The notes under the pieces: model-generated
The model's database searches: none
Told to the model about the DNA's origin: nothing
The model's input: the letters and a program-made list of their open reading frames with translations, nothing else
Program-made: the position numbers and the translations under genes
Assembly (NCBI GenBank): GCA_965649545.1
Contig: CBFGLF010000079.1
Location: 1 to 8,177, forward strand
Length of the DNA: 8,177 nt
From: CABHOJ01 sp965649545
GTDB lineage: Bacteria; Pseudomonadota; Gammaproteobacteria; Burkholderiales; Methylophilaceae
Reading direction: 5' to 3'
Shown: positions 1 through 6,794 of the stretch, piece by piece
Position numbering within the stretch: the first letter of the stretch is position 1
Layout: each line of letters opens with the position of its first letter

Positions 1-329
1 GATTCCATGAGGTCCCAAGGCATGACACGGGCGAAGCCGTGCGGACAGAGGGTACTGTCCGTCGGGTGCGGACCGAACCACGGCCAGCAGATCGGCACGC
101 CGCCACGGATCGAGCGTCCATGGATGTATCTGGCGTTATCGGAGAGCCAAAGCACCGGATCGGCCGCATGCTTGGGTTGCCAGTGCATGATGTGCCCGCC
201 CTGCATGGCGATCTTGGCCGTGGCCATGCCGTTCTCGATCTCAAGGAATTTGAGGCCGGTTTCATCCTGGTAAAAGCTGATATGCGGATCTAGCGCAATC
301 TCTTTTTCTACAAGGTGCAAAGAATTCAT
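1..329 (-). CDS. Hexose-6-phosphate mutarotase (YeaD-like aldose 1-epimerase family), 5' part only
   Basis: This is the first 109 codons of a gene that runs off the left edge. The family interconverts the alpha and beta anomers of hexose 6-phosphates in the cytoplasm. The fragment contains a QGGH turn (residues 43-46), the strongly conserved block RGGVPICWPWFGPH (75-88) and HGFAR (97-101). By family comparison the His of HGFAR is probably the catalytic histidine; the glutamate partner would lie in the missing C-terminal half. The ATG at 329-327 is preceded by GGGGA about seven bases upstream, a plausible ribosome binding site. It lies 63 bp downstream of ilvD on the same strand with no strong terminator between, so cotranscription is possible. 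The family call is firm; the exact sugar substrate is inferred. Confidence 0.88.
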   Translation of the reverse strand, partial: MNSLHLVEKEIALDPHISFYQDETGLKFLEIENGMATAKIAMQGGHIMHWQPKHAADPVLWLSDNARYIHGRSIRGGVPICWPWFGPHPTDSTLCPHGFARVMPWDLME

Positions 330-392
330 AGTTCGTCCCCGAATGCGGTCTATCTATCTAACGCGTCATGTTGTTTTTTGTATGACTGACGC
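330..392 (-). other. ilvD-mutarotase intergenic spacer with inverted repeat
   Basis: The spacer between the ilvD stop and the mutarotase start holds an inverted repeat, GCGTCA (363-368) and TGACGC (387-392). An alternative nested pairing is GTCAT (365-369) with ATGAC (382-386). The loop is T-rich on the plus strand. No U-tract follows on the minus strand, so this is at most a weak terminator or a processing hairpin. A three-copy TCTA run lies at 349-360, too short to suggest slippage switching. Confidence 0.3.
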
Positions 393-2246
393 TTACTGAT
401 GCTCGATCTGCCCCACATCGCGCACTGCACCGCGCGCTGCCGATGTGCTCATCGCAGCGTATGCGCGTAAAGCGGGTGACACGTGACGTACGCGATTGAG
501 CGGTTTCCATGCATCCTTGCCCTTGGCTTCCATCCTGGCACGACGATGTGCCAGTTCCTCATCGCTCACCGCTAAATGGATGATGCGATTGGGGATATCG
601 ATTTCGATAGTATCACCTTCTTCGACCAAACCAATAGCCCCGCCCTCCTCAGCTTCAGGCGATACATGGCCGATACTCAGCCCCGATGTGCCGCCGGAGA
701 AACGTCCGTCCGTCAACAAGGCGCATTCCTTGCCCAGGCCTTTGGACTTGAGGTAAGACGTCGGATAGAGCATCTCCTGCATGCCGGGCCCGCCGCGCGG
801 TCCTTCGTAGCGGATCACCACTACGTCGCCGGCGACGATCTGGTCTGCCAGGATGCCTTCGACCGCCGCGTCTTGGGATTCGAAGATGCGCGCGCGGCCA
901 GTGAACTTGAGGATGCTCTCGTCGACGCCGGCCGTCTTGACGATACAACCTTCGGTGGCGATATTGCCGTAGAGGACGGCCAGACCACCATCCTGCGAAT
1001 AGGCATGGGCCTTGTCGCGGATACAACCTTCGCTACGGTCGTCGTCCAGTGACGGCCAGAGCATCGACTGGCTGAAGGCGATGGTGGTCGAGATGCCGCC
1101 TGGCGCGGCACGGAAGAATTGCTTCACTTCCTCGTCCGTGGTGGTCGTGATGTCCCATTTATCCAGCGCATCGCCCATGGTCGGGCTGTGCACGGTCGGA
1201 CTCTCACGGTGGATCAGGCCGGCACGGCTCAATTCACCCAGGATGCCCATCACGCCACCTGCGCGATGCACGTCTTCCATATGGTATTTGGCCGTCGCCG
1301 GGGCGACCTTGCAGACACACGGTACTTTGCGCGAGATCCGGTCGATGTCGGCCATGGTGAAATCCACCCCCGCCTCATGGGCCGCAGCCAGCAGGTGCAG
1401 TACGGTGTTGGTCGAACCGCCCATGGCCACATCAAGGCTCATGGCATTCTCGAAGGCTTGCATGTTGGCAATCGACCGCGGCAGCACGCTGTAGTCATCC
1501 TGTTCGTAATGGCGCTTGGCCAGCTCGACGATGGTACGGCCGGCCTTGAGGAACAGTTGCTTGCGGGCCGCATGCGTCGCCAGGGTGCTGCCGTTACCCG
1601 GCAGGCTCAAGCCCAGCGCTTCGGTCAGGCAGTTCATGGAATTCGCCGTGAACATGCCGGAACAGGAACCGCAGGTCGGACAGGCCGAGCGTTCGATGGC
1701 GTCCGACTCCGCATCAGAGACCTTGCTGTCGGCAGCGGCGACCATGGCATCCACCAGGTCGAGCTTGTGGACCGTACCTTGCCAGTTGACCTTGCCCGCT
1801 TCCATCGGACCGCCGGAAACGAAGATGGTCGGGATATTGAGGCGCAAGGCCGCCATCAGCATGCCTGGCGTGATCTTGTCGCAATTCGAGATGCAGACCA
1901 GCGCATCGGCGCAGTGGGCATTGACCATGTACTCGACGCTGTCGGCGATGAGGTCGCGGCTGGGCAGGGAATACAGCATCCCGGCATGGCCCATGGCGAT
2001 CCCGTCATCCACAGCGATGGTGTTGAACTCCTTGGCGACGCCGCCGACTTTCTCGATCTCGCGTGCCACTAGCTGGCCGAGGTCCTTGAGATGGACATGA
2101 CCGGGCACGAACTGGGTGAATGAGTTGGCGATGGCGATGATCGGCTTGGTGAAATCCTCGTCTTTCATGCCAGTGGCACGCCACAGCGCGCGAGCACCTG
2201 CCATGTTGCGGCCGTGGGTGGTAGTACGTGAACGATATTCGGGCAT
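393..2246 (-). CDS. ilvD: Dihydroxy-acid dehydratase
   Basis: IlvD dehydrates 2,3-dihydroxy-isovalerate and 2,3-dihydroxy-3-methylvalerate to the 2-keto acids, the third common step of valine and isoleucine synthesis. The product is 617 residues, the usual length for the Escherichia coli-type enzyme. The N-terminus MPEYRSRTTTHGRNMAGARA matches the family. Visible motifs are NSFTQFVPGH (41-50), VDDGIAMGH (79-87) with probable metal-binding aspartates, SNCDKITPGM (120-129) with Cys122 and Lys124, and CPTCGSCSGMFTANSMNC (189-206) with Cys195. The C-terminal GRFSGGTSGLSIGHVSPEA carries the probable catalytic serine. Asparagine-serine stands where the [2Fe-2S] enzymes have an extra cysteine, so an oxygen-sensitive [4Fe-4S] cluster is likely (inference). 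An in-frame ATG lies eight codons upstream (2270), but the ATG at 2246 has GAGG correctly spaced before it and gives the family N-terminus. Transcription is divergent from lgt. Confidence 0.97.
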   Translation of the reverse strand: MPEYRSRTTTHGRNMAGARALWRATGMKDEDFTKPIIAIANSFTQFVPGHVHLKDLGQLVAREIEKVGGVAKEFNTIAVDDGIAMGHAGMLYSLPSRDLIADSVEYMVNAHCADALVCISNCDKITPGMLMAALRLNIPTIFVSGGPMEAGKVNWQGTVHKLDLVDAMVAAADSKVSDAESDAIERSACPTCGSCSGMFTANSMNCLTEALGLSLPGNGSTLATHAARKQLFLKAGRTIVELAKRHYEQDDYSVLPRSIANMQAFENAMSLDVAMGGSTNTVLHLLAAAHEAGVDFTMADIDRISRKVPCVCKVAPATAKYHMEDVHRAGGVMGILGELSRAGLIHRESPTVHSPTMGDALDKWDITTTTDEEVKQFFRAAPGGISTTIAFSQSMLWPSLDDDRSEGCIRDKAHAYSQDGGLAVLYGNIATEGCIVKTAGVDESILKFTGRARIFESQDAAVEGILADQIVAGDVVVIRYEGPRGGPGMQEMLYPTSYLKSKGLGKECALLTDGRFSGGTSGLSIGHVSPEAEEGGAIGLVEEGDTIEIDIPNRIIHLAVSDEELAHRRARMEAKGKDAWKPLNRVRHVSPALRAYAAMSTSAARGAVRDVGQIEHQ

Positions 2247-2275
2247 AGCGACCTCAGGGAAACAAAGCAAATAAA

Positions 2276-2304
2276 CGTATAATCCGAGTATTTTACTCCA
2301 TTAA
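2276..2304 (-). promoter_or_regulatory. Possible ilvD promoter
   Basis: On the minus strand TTAATG (2304-2299) and TATACG (2281-2276) are separated by 17 bases and lie about 30 bp before the ilvD start. They match the sigma-70 consensus at three and four positions of six, so the call is weak. The spacer contains the small inverted repeat at 2286-2298. Confidence 0.3.
2278..2283 (+). promoter_or_regulatory. Candidate lgt -10 element
   Basis: A perfect TATAAT lies 38 bp before the lgt start codon and would place the transcript start near 2290. No recognisable -35 hexamer lies 16-18 bp upstream, so the promoter would be weak, or the match is chance in this AT-rich spacer. Confidence 0.4.
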
Positions 2305-2321
2305 CGAAGCAGCCCCTACAT

Positions 2322-3104
2322 ATGCTGATACACCCGCAATTCGACCCGATCGCCCTGCAACTGGGCCCGCTCGCCATCCACTGGTATGGCCTGATGTACC
2401 TGATCGGCTTCCTCGGCGGCCTGTGGCTGGGCAAATGGCGTGCACGACAGCGGCCAGCCGCGGGATGGCGCGAAGCCGAAGTCGATGACTTGCTGTTCTA
2501 CGCGGCGCTGGGTGTGATCCTCGGCGGACGCCTGGGCTACGTGGTCTTCTATCAGCCGGCCTACTTCCTCAGCCATCCGCTGGAGATCGCTTACCTCTGG
2601 CAAGGCGGCATGTCCTTCCATGGCGGCTTTCTCGGTGTACTGGCGGCGATGGCGTTCTTCGCCAAAAAGACCGGCAAGCGCTGGCTCGCCATCATGGACT
2701 TCGTTGCACCGCTGGTGCCGCTTGGGCTGGGCGCTGGTCGCATGGGGAATTTCATCAATGGGGAACTCTGGGGCCGGCAGACCGATATGCCGTGGGGCAT
2801 GGTGTTCCCGCAGGTCGACGACACGGCCCGGCATCCTTCCCAACTCTACGAGTTCGCGCTGGAGGGTGTCGTACTGTTCCTGATCCTCTGGCTCTATTCA
2901 CGCAACCCGCGACCCGTGGGTGCGATCTCCGCGCTGTTCCTCATCGGCTACGGCAGTTTCCGCTTCCTGGTGGAATTCACGCGCGAACCCGACAGCTACC
3001 TCGGCCTATTGTCGCTCGGCTTGAGCATGGGCCAATGGCTGAGCTTGCCCATGGTGATCGCGGGCATCTGGCTGCTGCGCAGGTCATTGCGCCAGTCCAG
3101 CTAG
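2322..3104 (+). CDS. lgt: Phosphatidylglycerol-prolipoprotein diacylglyceryl transferase
   Basis: Lgt transfers diacylglycerol from phosphatidylglycerol to the lipobox cysteine of prolipoproteins, the first step of lipoprotein maturation in the inner membrane. The 260-residue product has about seven hydrophobic segments. It carries HWYGLMYLIGF (20-30), GGRLGYVVFY (68-77), MSFHGG (97-102) with the essential histidine at 100, the signature GRMGNFINGELWGR (139-152), HPSQLYE (171-177) and FRFLVEFTREPD (213-224). It is shorter than E. coli Lgt because the loop before HPSQLYE is compact; this looks like normal family variation. The ATG gives a standard N-terminus, but no strong Shine-Dalgarno sequence precedes it (the nearest purines are in CGAAGCAG), suggesting modest translation. 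The gene stands alone: divergent from ilvD, convergent with csp, and closed by a strong hairpin. Confidence 0.96.
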   Translation: MLIHPQFDPIALQLGPLAIHWYGLMYLIGFLGGLWLGKWRARQRPAAGWREAEVDDLLFYAALGVILGGRLGYVVFYQPAYFLSHPLEIAYLWQGGMSFHGGFLGVLAAMAFFAKKTGKRWLAIMDFVAPLVPLGLGAGRMGNFINGELWGRQTDMPWGMVFPQVDDTARHPSQLYEFALEGVVLFLILWLYSRNPRPVGAISALFLIGYGSFRFLVEFTREPDSYLGLLSLGLSMGQWLSLPMVIAGIWLLRRSLRQSS

Positions 3105-3128
3105 GCTGGGAATCTTTCCGCACAAATA

Positions 3129-3154
3129 AAAATGGCCCCGTGAGGGGCCATTTT
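3129..3154. terminator. Bidirectional rho-independent terminator between lgt and csp
   Basis: A perfect 11-bp stem (3129-3139 with 3144-3154) closes a four-base GTGA loop, a GNRA-type tetraloop when read on the plus strand. The core TGGCCCC/GGGGCCA is flanked by A and T runs, so each strand ends in T's: TTTT on plus and TTTTTATTT on minus, stronger for csp. It begins 25 bp after the lgt stop and lies 27 bp beyond the csp stop, so it serves both convergent genes. Confidence 0.9.
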
Positions 3155-3181
3155 CGACAAAAAATCTGTACTACTCAGGTA

Positions 3182-3385
3182 TTAGACCTTCTGAATGTTA
3201 GAAGCCTGTTTACCTTTTGGACCTTCTGTCACGTCGAACGATACGCGATCGTTTTCTGCCAGGCTCTTGTAGCCACTTGCAGTGATTGCTGAGAAATGAG
3301 CGAATAAATCATCGCCGCCTGCGTCTGGTGTGATGAAACCAAAACCTTTGGAGTCATTGAACCACTTTACGATACCTGTTGCCAT
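3182..3385 (-). CDS. Cold-shock domain protein (CspA family)
   Basis: This is a 67-residue single cold-shock domain, a beta-barrel that binds single-stranded RNA and DNA and typically melts mRNA structure or antiterminates transcription. RNP1 is KGFGFI (13-18) and RNP2 is DLFAHF (26-31). The aromatic Trp8 and Phe9 also sit on the binding face. The length and the C-terminal GPKGKQASNIQKV are typical. The start is well supported: AAGGAAG precedes the ATG at a normal distance. It has a good promoter (3492-3520) and a leader of about 100 nt, resembling the regulated leaders of cspA-type genes. CspA, CspD and CspE paralogues cannot be told apart from sequence alone, so I give no symbol. Whether it is cold-inducible or constitutive is not visible. 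Confidence 0.96.
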   Translation of the reverse strand: MATGIVKWFNDSKGFGFITPDAGGDDLFAHFSAITASGYKSLAENDRVSFDVTEGPKGKQASNIQKV

Positions 3386-3485
3386 TACGAACTTCCTTAC
3401 TATTTAAACGGGAGGCGCCCCAGAAAATTTGGGCTTCAGTGAATTAGCCTGAAAAGGCCAAAAAATCAGAAACATCCAATACCTG
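3386..3485 (-). promoter_or_regulatory. Predicted 5' untranslated leader of the csp mRNA
   Basis: If transcription starts near 3485, as the promoter predicts, the csp message has a leader of about 100 nt. It is AT-rich and contains short stems: GCCT/AGGC around TTTC near 3449, and CCCA/TGGG around AATTTTC near 3427. Long structured leaders that act as RNA thermosensors are known in cspA-type genes. Here such a role is inferred from leader length and the small hairpins. Confidence 0.5.
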
Positions 3486-3491
3486 TATGTC

Positions 3492-3520
3492 GTTGTACGT
3501 ACATAACCATAGGATGTCAA
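3492..3520 (-). promoter_or_regulatory. Sigma-70 promoter of the csp gene
   Basis: On the minus strand a perfect TTGACA (3520-3515) is followed after exactly 17 bases by TACAAC (3497-3492), which matches four of six -10 positions. The expected start of transcription is near 3485. The -10 region overlaps the palindrome GTACGTAC (3495-3502). Confidence 0.7.
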
Positions 3521-3741
3521 GCGATCATTGCAATTATTTTCCTTGCCTACATCCGCCATCTTGTTCGGATTTGCTTAAATCGCGTCAGTCGCCCATACTG
3601 TCGGGGTTCGATTAGGCAATGTGATTGTAGCGAAACCCACGTCCACCAAAGACCAGACCTCTTTCACCACCCGATTGCTCAGGGCGTAGCCCGATACCTG
3701 TGAGACAGGTCAGCCACTTAAAAAATTTTGGAGACTCGGCG
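3521..3741 (+). promoter_or_regulatory. infA upstream region with leader hairpin
   Basis: This is the infA half of the divergent csp-infA spacer, with no gene visible. A weak promoter candidate is TTGCTT (3571-3576) with a 17-base gap to CATACT (3594-3599). A perfect six-bp hairpin, ACCTGT-GAG-ACAGGT (3696-3710), lies 20 bp before the ribosome binding site GGAG (3730-3733), which is eight bases from the ATG. The hairpin leaves the binding site free, so it may affect mRNA stability rather than block initiation. The roles are inferred. Confidence 0.35.
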
Positions 3742-3999
3742 ATGGCAAAAGAAGAATTGATTGAAATGAATGGTCAGGTCATGGAAGTGTTACCGGATTC
3801 CAGATTCCGCGTCACCCTGGAAAACGGTCATGAACTGGTAGCTTACACCGGCGGCAAGATGCGCAAGAACCATATCCGTATCCTGGCCGGCGACAAGGTC
3901 ACCCTGGAATTATCCCCTTACGATATCAACAACGGCCGTATCGTGTTTCGTCATATCGAGACCCGTGGCCCAGCACCAGCCCCACGCCGTCGCTATTGA
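3742..3999 (+). CDS. infA: Translation initiation factor IF-1, C-terminally extended form
   Basis: IF-1 binds the A site of the 30S subunit during initiation, with IF-2 and IF-3. The product is 85 residues and matches the S1-like OB fold throughout: MAKEELIEMNGQV (1-13), FRVTLENGHEL (22-32), GGKMRKNHIRILAGDKVTLE (37-56), SPYDINNGRIVFR (58-70). Ordinary IF-1 ends near residue 72; this one adds HIETRGPAPAPRRRY, a proline- and arginine-rich tail that may contact rRNA. The in-frame ATG at 3700 would add 14 residues unlike IF-1. The start at 3742 has GGAG eight bases upstream and gives the canonical MAKE N-terminus. It is not in a ribosomal protein operon, so it may be a second copy, as in some other betaproteobacteria (inference). 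It is divergent from csp and convergent with the cstA operon. Confidence 0.95.
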   Translation: MAKEELIEMNGQVMEVLPDSRFRVTLENGHELVAYTGGKMRKNHIRILAGDKVTLELSPYDINNGRIVFRHIETRGPAPAPRRRY

Positions 4000-4002
4000 A
4001 CC

Positions 4003-4029
4003 CTGCTGTCAGCGATACGCTTTCAGCAG
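4003..4029. terminator. Hairpin at the convergent ends of infA and the ybdD-like gene
   Basis: CTGCTG (4003-4008) pairs with CAGCAG (4024-4029), and AGCG (4011-4014) pairs with CGCT (4018-4021) around an ATA loop, with a TC/TT internal mismatch. It begins three bases after the infA stop and overlaps the ybdD-like stop codon and the codons for its terminal cysteines. No U-tract follows on either strand, so it could be a weak bidirectional terminator or an mRNA 3'-end stabiliser. Confidence 0.45.
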
Positions 4030-4202
4030 CATCGTTTCACGCCTTTCCACTTCCCGTCCTGCCATTGCTTGAAGAACGCCTCGCGCGATAACGGCTCGCC
4101 CTCGTGCTGATGTTCGGCGAACTGCTGCAGATAGCGCTCGTAGGCGTCGTCGCCGGACAACCGGCGAATCGCCTTCCACAAGCGTCTTAACCGTTCCAGC
4201 AT
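4023..4202 (-). CDS. YbdD/YjiX-family small protein (CstA-associated)
   Basis: This is a 59-residue basic cytoplasmic-looking protein without a membrane segment. It matches the YbdD/YjiX family, which accompanies CstA and BtsT pyruvate transporters; in E. coli ybdD follows cstA. Family features are an N-terminal amphipathic stretch (MLERLRRLWKAIRRLSG), YERYLQQFAEHQ, the LSREAFFKQWQDGKW segment and the conserved C-terminal Cys-Cys. The family is thought to be needed for transport by its partner; the mechanism is unknown to me. The ATG overlaps the cstA stop as TGATG, which points to translational coupling. A TTG one codon upstream is possible but less likely. AGGGA in the end of cstA may serve as ribosome binding site. 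The terminal cysteine codons lie inside the hairpin at 4003-4029. Confidence 0.9.
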   Translation of the reverse strand: MLERLRRLWKAIRRLSGDDAYERYLQQFAEHQHEGEPLSREAFFKQWQDGKWKGVKRCC

Positions 4203-6271
4203 CAATCCCTGACCCAGTCTTCCACCAGGCGGCTAGGGATATGCGGCGCTTCGGTCAATGGCGGCACTGGCTTACGCGTCAGGTGCCGATAGCAGACACG
4301 CAACATATCCAGCACTACCACCCACAACACCACGACGAAGAACATGGTCAGCCAGGCATCGAGATGCTGGTTGAAGATGAGCTGCGGGGCGACCGCCGCC
4401 TTCTCGGGGGAGAGCGCGCCTGTCGCCAGCTTGGCCGCCATATCGTTGGCCGCAGCGAAGAAGCCGACGCGCACATCCGTACTGAAGATCTTCTCCCAGG
4501 CGGCGGTCGAGGTGATGATGACCAGCCAGGTCAGCGGCAGGCCCGTCACCCAGGCAAAGCGCAACTTGCCGGATTTCACCAAGATGCCCGTGGCCACTGA
4601 CAACGCGATCGCCGCCAGCATCTGATTGGAGATGCCGAACAATGGCCAGAGGATATTCACCCCGCCATTGGGGTCGATGACGCCGATGTACAGGAAATAG
4701 CCCCAGCCTGCCACCACCACCGCACTGGTCAAGAGCACCGAGGGATACCAGGAAGTCTCGCCCATCCGGGGCCAGATATTGCCCAGCATGTCCTGCAGCA
4801 TGAACCGGCCGACACGTGTGCCAGCATCCAGCGTAGTCAGGATGAAGATGGCCTCGAACATGATCGCGAAGTGGTACCAAAGCGCCAGCAGATGCTCGCC
4901 GAAGGCGCTACCGAAGATGCTGGCCATGCCCACAGCGAGCGAGGGCGCACCGCCGGTACGGGCGAACAAGGTGGTCTCGCCCATGTCATGCGCCAGTTTC
5001 TGCATCTGCTCGACCGTGACCGCATAGCCCCAGGAGTTGATGGTGGCCACGGCGTCGGCCGCTTCCTTGCCGACCACGCCAGCGGGGCTATTGATGGCGA
5101 AGAATACCCCCGGCTCCAGCACGGTGGCCGCGACCATCGCCATGATGGCGACGAAGGATTCCAGCAGCATGCCGCCATAACCGATCATGCGGATGTCGCG
5201 CTCGTTCTCGAGCAGCTTGGGCGTCGTACCGGAAGCGATCAAGGCATGGAAGCCCGAGATCGCGCCGCAGGCGATGGTGATGAAGACGAAGGGGAACAGC
5301 TTGCCGCCGAAGATCGGCCCTGTACCATCGGTGAACTGGGTCAACGCAGGCATCTTCACTTCCGGTTGCAACCAGACGATGGCGATAGCGAGCAGGATCA
5401 CCGTGCCCAGCTTCATGAACGTCGACAGGTAATCGCGCGGCGCAAGTAATAGCCAAACCGGCAGGATAGCCGCGGCGAAGCCGTAGGCGATCACCGCCCA
5501 TGCCAGCGATAGGCCGTCATGATCGAACAACACACGCAGTCCGGCCTGATGGTCGATCCAGCCACCTGCGGCGACTGCGAGCAGCAGCAGGATCACGCCC
5601 AGTGCCGACGCTTCCAGCACCTTACCGACCCGGAAATTCCGCATGTAGAGGCCCACGATCATGGCGATGGGGATGGTGGCCGCCACGGTCGATGTGGCCC
5701 AAGGGCTGTGCTTCATGGCGTTGACCACTACCAAGCCGAGGACCGCGATCAGGATGATCATGATGGCGAAGGTACCGATCAGGGCGGCCGCGCCGCCGAT
5801 GGGGCCTAATTCGTCCCGGGCCATCTGCCCGAGGCTGCGGCCATTGCGGCGGGTGGAATAGAACAAGGTCACCATATCTTGGACCGCACCGCCGAGCACG
5901 GCCCCGATCAGGATCCAAAGCGTGCCGGGCAGATAGCCGAACTGCGCAGCCAATGTCGGGCCGACCAGCGGTCCGGGCCCCGCGATCGCGGCAAAGTGGT
6001 GGCCGAAGACGATCCAGCGGTTGGTGGGGATGTAATCCCGACCGTTATTGAGACGCTCAGCGGGTGTGGCTCGGGTCGGGTCCAACACCAGCACCTTGGC
6101 GGCGATCCAGGCAGCATAGAAACGATAGGCGATCGCGTAGACGCAGACCGCAGCGGTGATGAACCACATGGCGTTGATGCTCTCGCCGCGATTGAGTGCG
6201 ATGCCGCCGACCGCGGAGGCCCCAAGCAAGGCCACCAGCAGCCACAACAGATAGGTGAAGTACTTGTTCAT
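4202..6271 (-). CDS. cstA: CstA-family transporter (pyruvate/peptide carbon-starvation permease)
   Basis: CstA-family proteins are inner-membrane permeases; characterised members take up pyruvate with protons, and older work linked E. coli CstA to peptide use under carbon starvation. The 689 residues are close to E. coli CstA in length and align over the whole span. Motifs include DPTRATPAERLNNGRDYIPT (64-83), GHHFAAIAGPGPLVGP (90-105), QDMVTLFYSTRRNGRSLGQ (131-149), LPVWLLLAPRDYLSTFMK, GTGPIFGGKLFPFVFITIAC, SGFHALIASGTTPKLL and GGVNILWPLFGISNQMLA, with many hydrophobic helices between them. The start ATG gives the family N-terminus MNKYF with IALNRGESINAMW downstream; the ribosome binding site is weak. 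It sits second of three minus-strand genes, 28 bp after the DUF2165 gene and overlapping the ybdD-like gene. Substrate specificity is inferred. No two-component system or CRP-like site is visible. Confidence 0.95.
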   Translation of the reverse strand: MNKYFTYLLWLLVALLGASAVGGIALNRGESINAMWFITAAVCVYAIAYRFYAAWIAAKVLVLDPTRATPAERLNNGRDYIPTNRWIVFGHHFAAIAGPGPLVGPTLAAQFGYLPGTLWILIGAVLGGAVQDMVTLFYSTRRNGRSLGQMARDELGPIGGAAALIGTFAIMIILIAVLGLVVVNAMKHSPWATSTVAATIPIAMIVGLYMRNFRVGKVLEASALGVILLLLAVAAGGWIDHQAGLRVLFDHDGLSLAWAVIAYGFAAAILPVWLLLAPRDYLSTFMKLGTVILLAIAIVWLQPEVKMPALTQFTDGTGPIFGGKLFPFVFITIACGAISGFHALIASGTTPKLLENERDIRMIGYGGMLLESFVAIMAMVAATVLEPGVFFAINSPAGVVGKEAADAVATINSWGYAVTVEQMQKLAHDMGETTLFARTGGAPSLAVGMASIFGSAFGEHLLALWYHFAIMFEAIFILTTLDAGTRVGRFMLQDMLGNIWPRMGETSWYPSVLLTSAVVVAGWGYFLYIGVIDPNGGVNILWPLFGISNQMLAAIALSVATGILVKSGKLRFAWVTGLPLTWLVIITSTAAWEKIFSTDVRVGFFAAANDMAAKLATGALSPEKAAVAPQLIFNQHLDAWLTMFFVVVLWVVVLDMLRVCYRHLTRKPVPPLTEAPHIPSRLVEDWVRD

Positions 6272-6299
6272 GACGATCTACCGGGTAACTAGGCTGGAC

Positions 6300-6794
6300 C
6301 TATATCAGCGGCTTATCGTCTTGCAACACGACGATGAGCACGATACCGATACACACGATGAAACGGAAAGCCGACTCCTGGCCGTTCCAGTCGACCGATT
6401 GCCACATCATGAACCATTCGGCGCCGACGGTCATGAAGCCGAAGAACCAGAGGATGAAGCCATTGGTCAGGCCCGCGATCGCCAGGGACTTGGCCTTATT
6501 GAACTCAAGGGCGCCCGCGCGTACCTTGCGCACCAGTCGTACCGACCCGGTCAGGCAAAGCAAGGCGACCACGAACTCGCCGAGGATGATGGAGATGTAC
6601 ACGGCATGATGCAGGTAAGGCAAGGTGATAGCCCGGTCCATCAGATGCGGGCTGGGAGAGATGGTGTCCATCGACAACACATGCTGCACAAAGGCGAAAT
6701 TGGTCTGGTAATCGACCAGATTGTTATAGGCGACGATCAGTGCGAACAGACCGATGCACTGGATCAGGAATATCTTGCAGATTCGGACCAGCAT
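6300..6794 (-). CDS. DUF2165 family small integral membrane protein
   Basis: This is a 164-residue predicted inner-membrane protein with about four hydrophobic segments: roughly residues 5-24, 64-84, 103-124 and 142-158. The FNKAKSLAIAGL block (98-109), the GAEWFMMWQS block (124-133) and WNGQ (136-139) followed by AFRF resemble the DUF2165 family, whose function is unknown to me. The start is clear: GAGGAG precedes the ATG at normal spacing. It is the first gene of a minus-strand cluster leading into cstA 28 bp downstream and then the ybdD-like gene. The tight spacing suggests one transcript and perhaps a role tied to CstA-type uptake, which is inference from position only. No convincing sigma-70 promoter could be picked out upstream. 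Confidence 0.85.
   Translation of the reverse strand: MLVRICKIFLIQCIGLFALIVAYNNLVDYQTNFAFVQHVLSMDTISPSPHLMDRAITLPYLHHAVYISIILGEFVVALLCLTGSVRLVRKVRAGALEFNKAKSLAIAGLTNGFILWFFGFMTVGAEWFMMWQSVDWNGQESAFRFIVCIGIVLIVVLQDDKPLI

Noticed and set aside
349..360. TCTA tetranucleotide repeat upstream of the mutarotase gene
   Set aside because: Only three units, and outside the coding region; too short to support slippage-based phase variation.
1119..2072. Long open frame (317 codons) on the plus strand inside ilvD
   Set aside because: It is antisense to a full-length, motif-complete ilvD; the frame stays open because of the codon bias of the real gene and its product resembles nothing I recognise.
2247..2270. 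ATG giving ilvD eight extra N-terminal residues
   Set aside because: It would include the GAGG ribosome binding site of the better start, and the known family N-terminus begins at the ATG at 2246.
3700..3741. Upstream ATG giving infA 14 extra residues
   Set aside because: The extra residues do not resemble IF-1, the ATG lies inside a hairpin at 3696-3710, and the start at 3742 has a good ribosome binding site and MAKE N-terminus.
4871..5449. Plus-strand open frame of 192 codons inside cstA
   Set aside because: It is antisense to conserved CstA membrane helices and its translation is His/Arg/Gly-rich low-information sequence.
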